Source: Callaeas wilsoni (lineage: Eukaryota > Chordata > Aves > Passeriformes > Callaeidae). Taken from it: a stretch of DNA of 64,000 bases. The position numbers and the translations under genes are program-made. Below, in pieces: positions 25,797 through 40,000 of this stretch; position 1 is the first letter of the stretch; every line of letters begins with the position of its first letter. Location: positions 496,001 to 560,000 of the forward strand of contig VWPU01004989.1 of assembly GCA_013398955.1 (NCBI GenBank), read 5' to 3'. The notes under the pieces were generated by a model. That model was given only the letters and a program-made list of their open reading frames with translations. It was not told the DNA's origin and did not search any database.

Positions 25797-28700
25797 AAGC
25801 CACTTAACTGTCCTTTCAAAGCCTACTAGGAAGGTTCTACACAGGCCATGATGTCCACAGTGAGGAAGACCTCAACCAGGGCCTCAGTGAGCAGATTTCA
25901 GTGCCTCTGTTCCTCTCTCATGTGTTGCAGAAGACTTAGCCTCAACTTTTTCAAGGCAGAGTATTTTCTCGTGTTCTTATAGCACATTGAACAATTAAAC
26001 CTGAGCAGAACTGTGCCTCAGTAAGATGGAATCAAACTGAACACTTTTCGTTCCTTCTTTGTGCCTCAGATGTGTGTAACAAATAAGAAGTCCATTGCTT
26101 TGACTCTACATATAACCATACTTTAGTGGGGCACGGAAAAAGGTTGTAATACTCTCTTCTTCTTTGACATTACACAACCATGTCATGTAAACATCAATTT
26201 TGACAGTTCTGTTTCCTGAATTCTACTCCCTTCTTCTTCTAAAAAAAACTCCTTCCATTAATCTATTTTAATTTCCTACAAAGAGTGAATAAATAAACAG
26301 AAAAACGCAGTACGGATTACCAGCATCAAGATAGCCTCTGTTACGGTCCTTTGCACTACAAGATGTCCTTTAAAAATCATCAATCATTGTTTCAGCTGAG
26401 GAAAAATGCTAAAACCAAAAGGACTCTTTTATTTTCTCATGAGGGCTTATAACTGGAGTTTTTAACAGCCATCTTTGCAGCCCCAAAAAGTCATTTTATT
26501 TTATAAAGGAGTCTACATCAAAGATTTCATGCACTGTCAACACATTCTCATCATTGTTTGCCTACATTCTTTGAACTATCTCGTTTCAACTACTGAAATA
26601 TTAAAATTGCATTTTCCTCTGTTCCTTCAAAAAGTTGTGCAGCTTAACAGGACAGTATTCTATAGTTCCTGAACATTTCGTTCCCTCCAGAGAAACTGAA
26701 AGTGGGAATTAAATGCATTATTTTATGAAAAATAACCATCAGAATATAAGAACGATGGGCTTGCAGTAGCATGAAAACGTGAGGAGAAAGGTATCATCCA
26801 TTGGTTTTTCATAATAAATAATGAATGCTACTTAAGAAGTATAAGATGAAATCAGACAAAGCTAAAAACAAATACGAATAGCAATGTTTGGACAGATAAT
26901 GTAACAATCACTGTCACAGGATATGTCGATATCTAAAGTTTATATGAGTTCAGTTAGATGAGCTCATGCAAGAAAACTATCACAATAAAAACTATCACGT
27001 TTTCTATCCAACACAAACTTGCAACCTCTGATTCAAAAAGTCCCCAGATGCAGAGAGCTGCAGGGGTATTACCAAGCAGGCAGGACCTCTGAAAATCTGT
27101 CCTGTTCTCTGCAGTTCCACAGGTTTCCATTCACCAAGGAAGCCTAGGCTGAAATGACCCAGTGCAGCTGATCTCATATAAAGCAATACTCATGGATGAA
27201 TTTTGAAAGACCACCCAAATCCAGTAGCTCAGTACAAGGCACAGAGAGCAGAGCTGTGACAGTCACACACGGGATTATGTGTTCGAAATGTTGGAACTTA
27301 GCTTTAATGAACAGGTCTTACTAATTCGCTGATTAGTCTGATTTCATCACTTTTCTGTTAAGCATAATGCTGTAATTAGTAACAGTGTACTCTCACGTCC
27401 CTTCTTCTTATAAGGGAGGAAAATTGTTCCTGTTTTACAGCTGAGTAGTCAAAGAACAGGGAAATCATGCATTCCCCTTAAGATGACCCAATTTCAAAGA
27501 TATATTTGGCCAAAGATTTAAGTGTGCAGAGAAAAGTCTTAAGTAACTTTAAATTACTAAAGATCAGTCAGAACTGTATTTGGAACACAATTATTATTCT
27601 ATACAAGGCAGCTAGGTATAAGCTAACCACTTAGTAAATACCACCAATACACTGTGACCATTCTTATACCCTCTGCTCAGATGACAACTTTGCTAATAAG
27701 TCAGATGTTCTTCCACATGAGCACAGAAAAATAAGGCAAATGAAGGACTTCATGGGATGCAAAGGTAAGACCCCAACCATAAGATTCAGATTTCCAAATG
27801 AGTAGTACATGAGTTTCTTAGAAAATAAAATCACAAATAAATAATGCAATCCTGAAATTTTCTCACACCATCTGTATTCCATGCATATTTCAGTATATGC
27901 TTGGAAAATTTATTTTATCCACTGGATGACAGTTACTTGTTTCACAGAGTCAAAGTGCAGTAAGTACTTAGAAGATAATAATTCTCGTGGACTTTTCCCA
28001 CCAAGTATTTTGAACAGTTTTTATTTTTGATAGCAGGACTTTTCTAATGGTTAGATCTCTAGACTTTTATGAGGCATCAGATATTTAATGGCATAAGATT
28101 TAAGAATTATACACAAGTTATAGCTGTGATCCCAAAAATATTTCAAACAAAATAAAGTCCCTGGATGCTGTCAGTCCCAGGAGAGTCAATGAAAAGCTGG
28201 GAATGATTTCACACTCACAGTATGATTCAGAGTGATTTCTACAGAAACAAATTCAGAACTCTCACTGGGTTTGATCCAAAGTATTATTAAGTTAGTGGTA
28301 AGGCTTATCTGTCTTCTTTGTCTTGGATTTTTCCCCTGTTCAAACAGCAGCACGCTCTATTGCTCTGTGCAAAACTTCTTTCTTTTGATTGCCTTCATTC
28401 ATTTTTAAGGTATTTATGAAAACGTCATCATGAATTATTGTACAACTGCTAATAATGGCAAAGAACTCATAAATTCTTTGACCTCCCAATGTTTTCCACA
28501 TCGCAGCTTTGATAGCTGTCATATGACTAATCAATAAATTACTGAACAGTTAGAAGAGTTGATATACAAGTCACTTTTTATTAGTGTTTATTTTTAAAAA
28601 CAGAGTACTAGTGAATCCAAGAAAACAGACAGAAGAATTAACCCTCCTGTGCTCCAAAATGCTTTCTTGTAGATAAACAAACTGAGACACAAATATTCAT

Positions 28701-31700
28701 CAAAGTCTTTTCTAGAAAGAAAACCCAGCAGGGGGTTCTGACATTATGTCTGATCTGTAGTCCAAAATATTTGCTTATCATTTTCTCCAAGAACACTCTC
28801 AGAAATACTCCTGTCTACATCTTCTAAAATAAACTTTAAAAATAGATAAATAAAGACAGATCTGATAGTACTGGGATCATCTTAGAAAAGGTATGTGAGA
28901 AATCTCTGAAGCACTGGTCCTAGAAAAAGAGCCATGTTACAGGGCTTACCCTGTAGCACTGGGACTTTAGCAGTAGGAATATTTTATGTTAATTTTCACT
29001 AATAGCTCTTCATCACAATCCTATTCTTACATGTCAATGGGGGGTTTTCTGTACTGCAAAAAAAATTAAAACCCCATTAAAATTCCAAGTTGCCTACCCC
29101 CACTGCTTCATCTATAGGGCCCAACAACATTCACAGCCCTCAGGCTACCATGGTTCAACTGCAGATCCTAGTTTATAACAAATGGATGCAAAAATGCATT
29201 GTTTCAAGGACACTGACATACAAATGATAGTTTAGCATATTAGAAAACAGTACAAAGTTTTTAAACACTTCAGCAGCTTTTACTTCATACTTCAATAGCA
29301 ATGAAATGGTATGTTTAACTTTGAAGATATTTCAAAGCTGTATATGCTTGATACAGGAGTATTTGGAAAGCATTAGAGAAACAATAACTTTATTTACTAT
29401 AAAATGAGGTGCTTTATATCAATCAAAATACAATATTGTAATAAACAGAATAGTACAGCACTATTAGCCCAAATTTGAGCCAAAATAAATAAAATAAACC
29501 ATCCTGTCACAGAGACATGGACAGCTCCTGTCATGTTCTACCCTTAATATACCTGCAAAAGCAGCTATACTACTCTGCATACCCCTAAATTCAACAGCTT
29601 CAAGTGAGGTGGAAAACATCAGACTCCTTCCTTGAAGAATGTTGTTCCAACACCGGAACAAGGAGAGATCCAGGTTGTCTGATTTTGCCAGTCCCTAAGA
29701 GGTGACCTACTTTTTCACGAGGATTAGAAAGCAATTCTTTTAGAATAAAAAGCAGTCTCACATATAGAACCAATAGCTGAATGTCATCAGTCTCATATAA
29801 CATATGCTGGAAGTGCCTCTGTTTAAGAAGCCCACTGCTGCATTCTACACCTTTCTAGATGCCTGAATATGTTCTAAATTAATCTCAACATTGAGTGAAA
29901 CACAACAGACTCCTATCAGATCTACAAAGGCACCAATGACTACGCAAAAATTATTCTATATCAAGACAATGAAAGAACAATCTCTTAGTGAGACAGAGGA
30001 CTGTGGAAAACAAAACAGGCCAAATTTGCTCCCCTAGCTTAGAGAACCAGCCCTTGTCAACTGGGATCTCCATAACAAGGGGCAGTTGCACATTATCTAC
30101 TACACTAACCATTTTTCCCACTGGGAAACATCATCTTTACCAGTACAAAACTGATTTCTGAGCACCACTGATGCTGTGTGAACTGAAGAGGAATTTTATT
30201 GCAGTTATGCAGCTGCAAGCATACCTCTTTTGTCACTGTAACTCCCCACATATTTTTCCCAATATTTAGAGCAGTGAGATTCGGCATATCAAAGCAAAGT
30301 CCTATCTCCTTCATCTAACACTACAAACTGCAGTGTAGGAGCTCTACCAAGACTAAACAGTATAAAGTTAGATATGCTAAAGAATGGTTAATGGCCACAG
30401 TCCTCTGCAGTTGCCTCACTTACGTAAGCAGCGACAACGGCACGTCCTGATAGCCCACCACTGTCAGCAGGAGTCAAGCCTACAGCTTTTGTCGCTGGAA
30501 ACACACATTGCTGCCTAATGAACTGAAGCAGAGCTTAAGAAGCTTAGCAAGTCAGCCAGTAGAGAGAAATATGACTCGAAAGAAGAGTTTATTTGAGCAG
30601 ACCTCCAAATTGTCTGTTTAAGGAGACAAGTTTCAGCTAGTTCTACAATTATTATCTTGTATATAACCATACAGCAATTTATTATTCTAAAGTGTCTAAA
30701 CTTTTCTTATGGGAAAAATTCCCCAAACTTTCTCACAAAGAATTACCACAGTACTTCAGCTAGAAAGTTTTCTCCTAATCCTTATCTCACCCCATGAAGT
30801 TTTTTAAATTGTTCTTTCCCTTCCTCTGCTCAACCATAGCAGAGGAAAATTAATGAATGATTTTTTGCGAGTGCACTGGCCTTTGGCCAGCGTCCAACCC
30901 ATGACATTTTCTTATATTACATTTATAGAATAAAGGAAGAAAATTAAGAAATATTTATTAATAAATAGAATTATGTCAGCTATTTGGAATAATATCAATT
31001 TTTTGCAAAATTTTCATAGAACATTAACAGATTTCAGCAACATAAATGCTTTAAAATCTGACAGGTTTACTGAGGACTTGAGGCTGTTTCTTTCCAAGCT
31101 TATAAGGTAAAGCAAAATAACCTTATAGTGCAGAAACTCTTTTCATATCAATTCTGCCCTTTTTAACAGTTGTTTAAATGGAAAAAAAATGGGAGTTCTC
31201 CAAGATGTTGGCATATAGGAACTTGTTTATTTCAACACTCATGATTTCTAATGCTATTAAATTAGAAAATATAAAACAAGCACTTAATGTGGCACTAACC
31301 TCCCAAAAGAGGTAATGAAAAAGGTGGATCTGAAATCAATAATGCATATTATAAATCCATGATAATAAATCTTGACATTCACCAAAACATGATGTCCTCA
31401 GCTCAGATCCCACTGCTCTTATATAGGCCAAGCTCTAAATTAACTTGTCTGAAAAATAGGTTGTTTCCCTAGTGAAGAGATGATTTCTTTCAAATATGAT
31501 TAAACTGCGGGAAAAGCATACAGCACTCGACTAAATGTAAATAATATGATCTCCACCCTAAAGAATTTACAGCCCAGAAATATAAATGCAAGCTATCACT
31601 GAGGTACCAACCACCCAGGCTACGGGCCCCCCAAGGAGCCTTTTTGCTTTCTGCAGTAAGGTTTAAATAAATCTTACAGAAAAAGAAGAAAATCCTTCTA

Positions 31701-33395
31701 TTGTGTTGGGAGGATTATCTGGTTTGAAGTAAGTTATTTTGACTTTCTCACTGTAGTGTTTCAGGGTTTGTCTCTGCTGCCAGCTTCTCTTAGGACAAAC
31801 AGCAACAGAGCTGGCTCTGCCCTGCAGCCAGGCTCATCTACCCAAACCTCACAGCCCCATGGTGCTCAGCAAGGGGATGCGTCCCGGCTTCAAGCTCCCT
31901 GCAGCTCACAAGGTGATTATATACATATATCCAGATGAAAAAGCCTATATATTCTGCTTACTTATAGTAATTACTCCTGGAGAGAGAATATATCCCATCA
32001 CACCAGACTAACAAGGACTCTTGCAGTGCTTCGCAAAATAGAATGTGTTTATTTTAACAAGGCGATTCATTACAAGATTAGAACTCAGACTGCAAAAAGG
32101 AAATATTTTGGAGTCCTTCTTGGCTGCTTTGGCATCCCACGTAGAAAATCCTTTAGCCTGTCTCAGAGCTTTATCCCAGACAGAAACCTGTACAGAACAC
32201 TCACCTGAGCGTGGATCTGAGCCTGGGCCCTTTCTCTGGGTCTCATTCTATGACATGCCCAGCTCCTACATTATTCCTTCTGTCTTCAGCAGGCAATAGA
32301 CTTGATAAACAGCTAACATTTTATGTTGGTTCCTCATTTTATGCAGTCTGGGGCTGGTGAAAAAAAGGCTAGATAATAGTTATTCAACACAAACCAAGCC
32401 TCAGCTCCCATGTTCTGGAGACCATCTGCCTGTGCATTCTTCTCTTTGTTCAAGAATATCACGTTTCAAGGAGCAAAAGAAAGCATTGGAAAGATGCTTT
32501 CTGTAGGCATAGCAGACTATATGAAATGAAATGAAATACTATATCCCAGCTTAAAATCTGAACTCTCAGAAATAAGTTTGATCCCATAGATTCCCTGGAG
32601 TGAATTTTTTGAGCCTTTCCAAAGTCTGTGTGTTGCTGTAGACCAAAAAATAGGTACCCAAGAGTCTATTAGAATGGAAAGCTTTCATTTAGGCTTTGTA
32701 ATATAAGGCATAAGCTGCTTTTCCTTTCAAACCAACTTTTCAAAATTACGTTTTAGAGGTTCAGGCTTCCTCTTAGAGGGAAAAAGACTTTACTAACATA
32801 AGGTTGCTAATGAGACAGGGCTGACTGGCATGCATAAACAGATTAGCACTATTACTCATATTGATAAAATCACTGATTATTCTACTTAGGAAAGCTAAAA
32901 ACCATTATTTTCTCACCTATGTAATACTGAAAAAGAGATCCACTTAATAGAAAGAGAATTATTTCTCCTTTTTCTGTCAAAATTTTAAATAGCTGAGAAA
33001 AATTTTAAAAACAACACTTTTTACATCAATGAAATGCTAATATTCAAAATTATCATGAAATCTGGTCTGTCATTTTGTCAATTTCAATATCTGTGATTTA
33101 TTAGCTTTCAAGAAGACTCATCCAAGCCCATGTTATACACTTGCCAATTAAAAGCAGGAGTGGAAAAACCTGCAATTCAGATGTTCAAGTAAATACAAAG
33201 CATTTCCATGTTGATTGAAAAACAACACAAATTCAGCTTGGAGAATATCCATGGATAATTTACTCTCTTGATGATGTACAAATCTTAATAGACTTCCTCA
33301 AGACAGCTCAGTAAATTGGATGATATATAGAAACTATAAAATGATTACTCACATGACAGGCTTATAATAGTAATCGTCTAAGATCTCCCAAATAC

Positions 33396-33569
33396 ATAGA
33401 ATCATAGACTCATTTAGATTGGAAAAGACCTTTAAGATCATCAAGTCCAACCATCAACCCAATACTGCCAACTCCACCACTAAACCACATCCCTAGGTGC
33501 CACATCTACATCTTTTAAATGCCTCCAGGAATGGTCACTCACACACTTCCCTGGGCAGCCCGTTCAATG
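33396..33569 (-). mobile_element. CR1 LINE 3' end, well preserved
   Basis: The minus strand reads into a CR1 3' end. The left edge carries two octamers (atagaatcatagactc), then the complement of the pre-tail (ggaaaagacctttaagatca, tcaagtccaaccatcaaccc), then 'ccaccactaaaccacatccc' and 'gggcagcccgttcaatg'. It is the CR1 type with the gatcttaaaggtcttttcc pre-tail and looks like the least diverged CR1 copy in the window. It is truncated at 33569, leaving about 175 bases. Confidence 0.9.
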
Positions 33570-34361
33570 TAATATAATAATTAATATGAATTTTTCTACA
33601 AACAATATTTTTTAAATTTAATAATACATACTTATAATCTCATTTTGAAGAGAATCCTCATGGCAGCATAATGAGTCAGCTGCAATTTCCTAACAGTATG
33701 GGCTGAAAGTCCCTAAAAGAGCGAATTACAGTAATCAGCCCTTGAGATGACAAAAGCATTAATTGGCATTTCTGCAGCTTTATGCCTATCACGGTCTCAG
33801 CTTGGCAACGATATAGAGACTGTAAAAAGGAGCCTTTGTAACAGATTCAAATACTTACCAAATGGTAAAACTAAAAGCAATGTGACACTTTATGAGCAGA
33901 TGTATCAAATGATGCTAAAAGCATTACAGAATATAATAGCAAAAGGGAAAGACTAGAGGAAAAAAATTATTTTAAATATTTTGCAACATAATTTGTGCTC
34001 TGTGAAGCATTAGCACTGGTATTTTTCCAAATAGATTACACTTCTATAAATGAGAACATAATTAAGAATAAATGGAATAACTTCTAAATGACTTAAACAC
34101 TTGGTCATCAAAAATGGATTATTGTTGTTGGCAGACTTCTCCAATCTTCTAATTAAAGTCAGCCATTTAAAACACTTTCTTCCTATTAATCTGACACATG
34201 TGATGAAGGAACTATAAAATTTAACACTCTGTAATGAAACCATTTCCACCTTGCACTTCTTCTCGTTAAATGGTGACATTCTGTTCCCCAAGCAAAAGAA
34301 ACAGACCTACGGATTTCTCAGGGAGTGAAGCCACGGGCAGTGTTTGACAGGTGAAAAAACA
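33570..34361. other. No gene recognised
   Basis: AT-rich spacer between two CR1 copies. Open frames of 69 and 93 codons are present (33747-33956 plus, 34010-34291 minus), without recognisable motifs. Confidence 0.5.
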
Positions 34362-34955
34362 AATCATAGACTGCCTTTCAGTGACTTCGCTGAGAGTAAA
34401 GAAGGATGGAGACTGCACAGCCTGTCCAGGCAACCTGCTTCACTGCCTGACATTTCTCACAGGAACATCCTTTCCTTAAATCCAGTCTGAACACCTCATG
34501 CTGTAACTTATGTCTAGTATTTCCTTTTCCTCCCAAGATGCACCACTACAAAATGCCTGAGTCTGTCTCCAGCTGTCATCTCCCTAGGTGTGGGATGGAG
34601 GGGACTTCTGTGAAGTCCCTTTGAAGTCATCTTTTTTCCAGGGTGAACATCCCCAGCTCCCACATCTTCTCACAGGACAAATGCTCCAGCCCTTGATCAG
34701 CTTCCTGGAGCTCCGCTGAACTCACTGCAGTTCATCGGTGTCTTCTCCCACTGTGTGGCCCAAAACTGGATGCAGTATCTAGATGCAGTGCTGAAAGGAA
34801 GCAGATAACCCCTTCTCTTAATCTGCTGGCTGTATCCCTGCTTACACAGCCCAGGAGGCTCTTGGCTGTCCCTGCTGCCAGGGCGTATGGCTGGTCCATG
34901 CCTACCTGCCCACCAGGGCCCCAGGTTGCACCAGGCTGTGACTCATCACACAAAC
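34362..34955 (-). mobile_element. CR1 LINE, older truncated copy
   Basis: The left edge has one octamer remnant (aatcatagactg). Further right the minus-strand CR1 is recognisable from 'ccaggcaacctgcttcactg', 'ccagggtgaacatccccagc', 'aaatgctccagcccttgatc', 'cccaaaactggatgcagta' and 'cagcccaggaggctcttggc'. These are complements of the CR1 segment just upstream of and into the 3' untranslated end. The pre-tail between the octamer and 34410 is largely missing, so the copy has an internal deletion. Divergence is clearly higher than in the copy at 33396. Confidence 0.8.
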
Positions 34956-35789
34956 AGGAACCAGGAGCACTTCTCTCTCATCTTGATAGATGAAACAGCA
35001 GCACCTTGGGCCATCTTTCCTGCAACAACCTTGTCAGAATGACTGATGGGTTAGTTGCAGAATCATGTTTTAAGAGGGCAAGACAAGGAAAATCCCAGGT
35101 TCTTCCTAAAAATCTGGAACAAAACATTTTCCTAAATAATTTTTTAGTATGCTAGACAACACTACTTCTTTGGGGACCATAAAATCACTCAGGTGTATGA
35201 CTTATCCAACTGGAACTGGACAACAGTAAGGCCTCTGTAAATCTGGCATTAACTGTCCTTAAAGCTTCCGTGTACTTCCATGCACCTTAGGTCAGACTTC
35301 TAAATATATCAGAATAATTCTTCATGGACACTTTTAATATAGCATCAACTGAGATGAGAGTAAAAATCTACTACATAAAGATTCACTACTGGGAAATCCC
35401 ACAACAGCTCTAGATAAAATCCTCTGCTAAAATTGATTAACCACCCAAGCCTCTGCTTCTCATACTATAAATTATGCACTAATTAATGTTTGCTTCCTAC
35501 TAGAGAGTGGCATTAATATGACAAGAAACAAGATCACAAACACTAAAAAACACACACAAAACACCTGATTAGCTCCCATTACTGAAAAAGGAACTGAACA
35601 GATAATTAATTAGTCTTACTAATTATAGCTATTCCTAGATCTTAAAAGAGATCTTACATTAGTGTAACTCCTATTCGTATACCAGAATATCATCTGAGGA
35701 CCTGAACAAACACTTGCCTTTAATTTTTAATCATCTCAGCTGTCATTTCTAAGCACATCACAGGAAGAAGTTGCCACCTTACTACAACA
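34956..35789. other. No gene recognised
   Basis: AT-rich spacer between CR1 copies in opposite orientation. I see no repeat or gene signal. Confidence 0.5.
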
Positions 35790-36314
35790 TGATCCCACCT
35801 CATTGGCACTGGTGAGGCTGCACCTAAAGTGATGCATCCAGTTCTGGGCTCCTCACTTCAAGAAAGACATTGAGGTGCTGGAGCATGTTCAAAGAAGGGC
35901 AGCAAGGCTGATGTAGAGAGTGAGTCCTATGAGAAGTGGCTGAGATTGTTTATCTTGGGAAAAGGGAGGTTCAGGGGAGATCTTATTGCTCTTGACAACT
36001 ACCTGAAAGGAGGTTGTAGTGAGGTGGGGCTTGGCCTCTTCTCCCAGGCAACTAGTGATGGGAGAGGAGGAAATGGCCCCAGGGCCCGATTGGACATCAG
36101 GAAGAATTTCTTCATGGGAAAGGGTTGTTAAGCATTGGAATGGACTGCCGCAGGGAGGTGCTGGACTCACTGCCCCCGGTAGTGCTCAAGAAATGACCGG
36201 ACATGGCACTTAGTGCTATGATATAGTTGACAAGGTACTGATTGGTCAAAAGCTGGACTCAGTCCTGGGAGTTTTTTCTCACTTTAATGAATCTGTTCTA
36301 TGGTTCTATGATTT
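35790..36314 (+). mobile_element. CR1 LINE 3' end
   Basis: A plus-strand CR1 of about 520 bases: 'cactggtgaggctgcaccta', 'cagttctgggctcctcactt', 'gagatcttattgctcttgac', 'gaggtggggcttggcctctt', 'aggaagaatttcttcatggg', 'gttgttaagcattggaatgg', ending in 'ctgttctatggttctatga'. It is the same general CR1 type as the 33396 copy. The pre-tail before the octamers is rearranged (an unrelated-looking 'gattggtcaaaagctggact' segment). Overlapping frames here are shadows of the repeat. Confidence 0.9.
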
Positions 36315-36581
36315 GCTGTCAACATGGAAACTTTCTTTTGCTAATTTGACAAACAGAAATAAATCCTAGATTCTGGATATATGTTTAGGATCCATTAGTT
36401 TTTACTAAGAGAATAGAATTGTACAGAGGCCTGCATCTGGCCATAGAACTGCCTATTTTAATTTTAAATACGCTCCCCAGTATATGCTTTACAAGAAATT
36501 GTTCTCAATGTATTTAATTTTTCAGGATCTTAATGGATAAAATAGGACCAACTTCTTCTAATATATTATTTTGTCTCCAAG
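36315..36581. other. No gene recognised
   Basis: Short AT-rich spacer between the CR1 tail and an LTR. Confidence 0.5.
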
Positions 36582-37020
36582 TATCCTGGTTATGGCCAGG
36601 AATGAGTTAACTTTTGCAGTAGCCAGGAGAGGGTATGGCCAGGACCCAGAGATTATTCTAGACCACTTTGCCATTGCCAGTGGTGGGGGAAAGGAGTCTC
36701 TTCCTCGGAGAAGGGCTCTTTCAGGTCCACATAGCATGGTAGAGGGCACAGTCAGGTATTGTCTGTTCCTGGGCCGTTTCTGTGTGAACCGTTCCACTCT
36801 TTTTTGCACCCTCTGTCATCAGTATTGTTGCTGTTGTTGTTTTTTTTTTTACGTCATTGCTGTTTCCAGTAAATTGTTCTTACCCCAGCTCCTGACCTTC
36901 ACCTTTTATGCCTCCAACCCTCCTCTCCAGCCCAACAGGAGAAGGAGGACGAAGAGCGAGCAGGAGGCACATGGTGTAGAGAGACTCAGCGGCAGCACCA
37001 AACTGGGGAACACCATAACA
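36582..37020 (+). mobile_element. Solo ERV LTR, about 439 bp
   Basis: The element opens with 'tatcctggttatggccagga' and 'atgagttaacttttgcagta', a decayed form of the avian LTR start tgtcctggttt...gagttaa. It ends in 'ggggaacaccataaca', matching the ...accacgaca-type LTR end. A GTT/T-rich tract (36822-36850) precedes 'ttccagtaaattgttcttac', where related LTRs have their poly(A) signal, but no intact AATAAA or ATTAAA remains. The flanks ccaag and ccatg agree at 4 of 5 positions and may be an eroded target duplication. No internal retroviral sequence adjoins, so it is a solo LTR. A 158-codon frame crosses it but is not a gene. Confidence 0.8.
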
Positions 37021-40000
37021 CCATGCAAAAGAAAAATTGGATACTGAATCAAGAATTATGTTAAATGACATGCAATACATGGAATTATATGTAGGCAGTA
37101 GTGTGCCATCTCATCAGGCCAAGAAACGAAGGTAGATGGGACTCTTTCCTTCAAAATATTCTTCTAGGTCATTTTTTGAAAATACATTTCTACAAGCAGA
37201 ATTTAGTGCATCTAGCTTCACAAACTTCAGGAAAAAATGCAAACAAGTAATAAGCAAACTGAAGTGCTGACCTTACCAACAAGTTTTCTCATTTCATTAA
37301 CAAAGACGTAGACTTGGAACAACAGTATGAAGAGTTGATACTAGTAATTTCTCAAATGAAATTGTGCTGCTAGGTAATTCTGACAGCTTTCAACCACAGA
37401 TAGCTCACACTAATGAAGATGGATGCTGTATTAGCAGAGAGATGTGGTAAGTTAAAGCACTGCACATCAAGGGAGTTGGGTCCTCTTGTGTGACTAAGGC
37501 TTCGGACTCACTTTGACAAACAGCTTAATTTACGTTGGTTTTTTTCTCTGAAGCACTGGAATTTACCCCCATTGGTCAAGCAAGAAAGAGAGGATCCAGT
37601 ACCATGGATGCTACTGTCTCACTGGAACTTCAAATGACTCTCACTTTGTTATAGATGATATGTGACTATCTGTGCAGCAGATGTTCTCTAAACATCAGAT
37701 TCTATGAGGCAGCTCTTGTGTGAATCCCTGAACAAGACATCTGTTGTAATAATTGTAGTAATTCACAGTGATTACAAGGGATTAGACTTAATGACAGAGT
37801 TGCCCTATCTCACCTCTGTGTAACAAATTCCTTCTTTGCAACTGATAAATATTTTTTCCCCACTTTTAAAAACTATTTCTGGCCAATCCATTAATTAGAA
37901 AGTATTCTGAAATCCTCAAGTCTGAGAAGGAAACAAAGAAGTCAGTTAGCCTAAACTCTATAAAGTGCATACAAAACCTGTGAACAAGTTACCACTCTGG
38001 AGTCTCCCCCTTGCTTGCCCTAGAACACAGCCCCCACCACCTGGTGAAGGAGGACCAGATGACTTCTTTAAAGCAAAGAACAACATCCAGAGGCTCTAAG
38101 TTTTCTCCTGTTTCTCCCAAGCCTTGACATACCTTTTCGGGACAGCGGATCTGCAGCTCGCCTTACCACACAGAGCAACAGCAGATAACTGAAAGATCAC
38201 AGAAGAAGCAAACACAGGAATTTCAAAGCCTCAGAATTGCTTTCCCAAAGCAGGCAGCACTAGCTATAGCTAAGTACATAGGAAGTACACTACTATTTTC
38301 TGCCAGGATGGAGTTTTGCTGAGTCAATGGCTTGAGATTATTTTTGTGTTTTGTTTTGGGGGGTTCTTTTCACTACAAGATATTTTTGCCCGTTACAGAG
38401 AAGCTGTATGAGAAACATTTCAGAAAAAAACATCACATTCAAAGCAAACAAGATTTTTTGGGGTTTGGTCCCATACTCCATGCTGGCACCACGATGGAAA
38501 AGAATGCCCTTTCCACAAAAGCACACAGAGCAGCAGTAAGTACCTGTCACAGCAGAACAGTCCAAGCTTCTCTTGACTACTCTTCTTATACGGATGGCAA
38601 AACAAATCCAGACAGAATGTAAGAGGAAGAGATAAGGCAACTGCTCAATAAAATGCTCATACCATTACCAAAAGAAGTATCTACTCTAAGAATGTCTGTC
38701 CACCTCCAGTGTCACTACAACTACTGTGAAAGAGCTACTGCTAGTAGCAGCCTGTTCTGTCATCAGAAAAGTTTTGGACCTCTTTCAAAGAGCAGCATCA
38801 ATTCCAACAATGCTAACATTATTCTCTTTGCTACTATATTTTGCTCAAACTTCTTTGCAAGGGTCTCAGCACCAGGAAACAGGCCTCAAGCAAACAAGGA
38901 TTGTCTTTCCTAGGTTTTGAAGAGAAGGATGAAGAGGTTAAGTTATTGCCACCAATACTACAGTAAATAAGAAATAGCATTACTTAATCGTCAGAAAAGT
39001 AACGCTATCTACAAATTTTTCAGTGACCTAATTCTAACTTTTACTGCTGAATGACTTCAAATGAGACTCAGATAGTGTTACCAATCAGAAAAGACATCAA
39101 AGAGAAAGCAGAAAGTTCAGAATATCAATATGGATGTTTTAGTACTTAAGAGGCAAAGTGATTGATGGATGGCTCAAGATTGTCAAAATCTAAATTCTGT
39201 AAACAAAAGGGGGATTTTTTTTTTGTTAAAAAATTAAATTATCATGGGAGCACCAGCCTCGGTAAGAAATAAATGAGAATGCACTCTTGCCCTGCCCACT
39301 ACTAAGCTAGGTATCTTCACCTCTTTGTTGTCAAAACTATTTTTAGTCTGAATGACCAGAGTAATTTCTTCTCTACTTCCACTGTGCAGCCAGGTCAGGG
39401 ACAAGATAGGCATGACAATGGAATGGCTGCATACGGTGGGACTCTAGTCATCAGCAATACTTCTGAGAGAAAAAATAATTCTAAAAGAGAATAGTTGTTT
39501 TCAGTATTACACAAGAACCCTTTTTTCAAGAATTGCTTTGCTGTATTCAGAAGTCTGAAAAATATATGCTGATTTTAGATAGCACCTCAATTCTTTGGGA
39601 TTGAGCCTGACAAAACCTTTTGAAACTGATCAGTTCTCTAAAAAGAACATCACCACACTGGACTACTATACTTATTATCTGACTACAAGACAATACCATT
39701 TACTCCTGCTTAGACATTTACAGGCAACATATTCTCCTCCCCTGCTCTTAGGAATTTTATTTAATGCTATTCCTGAAGAAACACACTGGCACTTTAAGTC
39801 TCACATATTCAGCATTTGATTGATGATATGGTATTTTACTTCATGTGCTTCCACCATGAAAGACACTCATGCACTTACGTAGACATGTAAGATGATCTCC
39901 CCTTCAGCAGCCTGCAGATGCACATAGAGCTTCTCCCCAGATACTACTTACCAGTTACATTTTCCAAGACATATCAAAAAGCTGTAAGTAATGATACTGA

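Larger units (their letters stand above)
23741..33395. other. No gene recognised; unique AT-rich DNA
   Basis: About 9.7 kb without a recognisable gene or interspersed repeat. It holds a 14-bp tandem duplication at 24517-24544, a perfect 14-bp hairpin at 25762-25796 and a short CpG-bearing patch around 30424-30500. A GC-richer segment at 31740-31915 is open for 60 codons but shows no recognisable motif. Confidence 0.55.

Noticed and set aside
36571..37047. 158-codon plus-strand open frame
   Set aside because: It coincides almost exactly with a solo LTR and has no protein motif.
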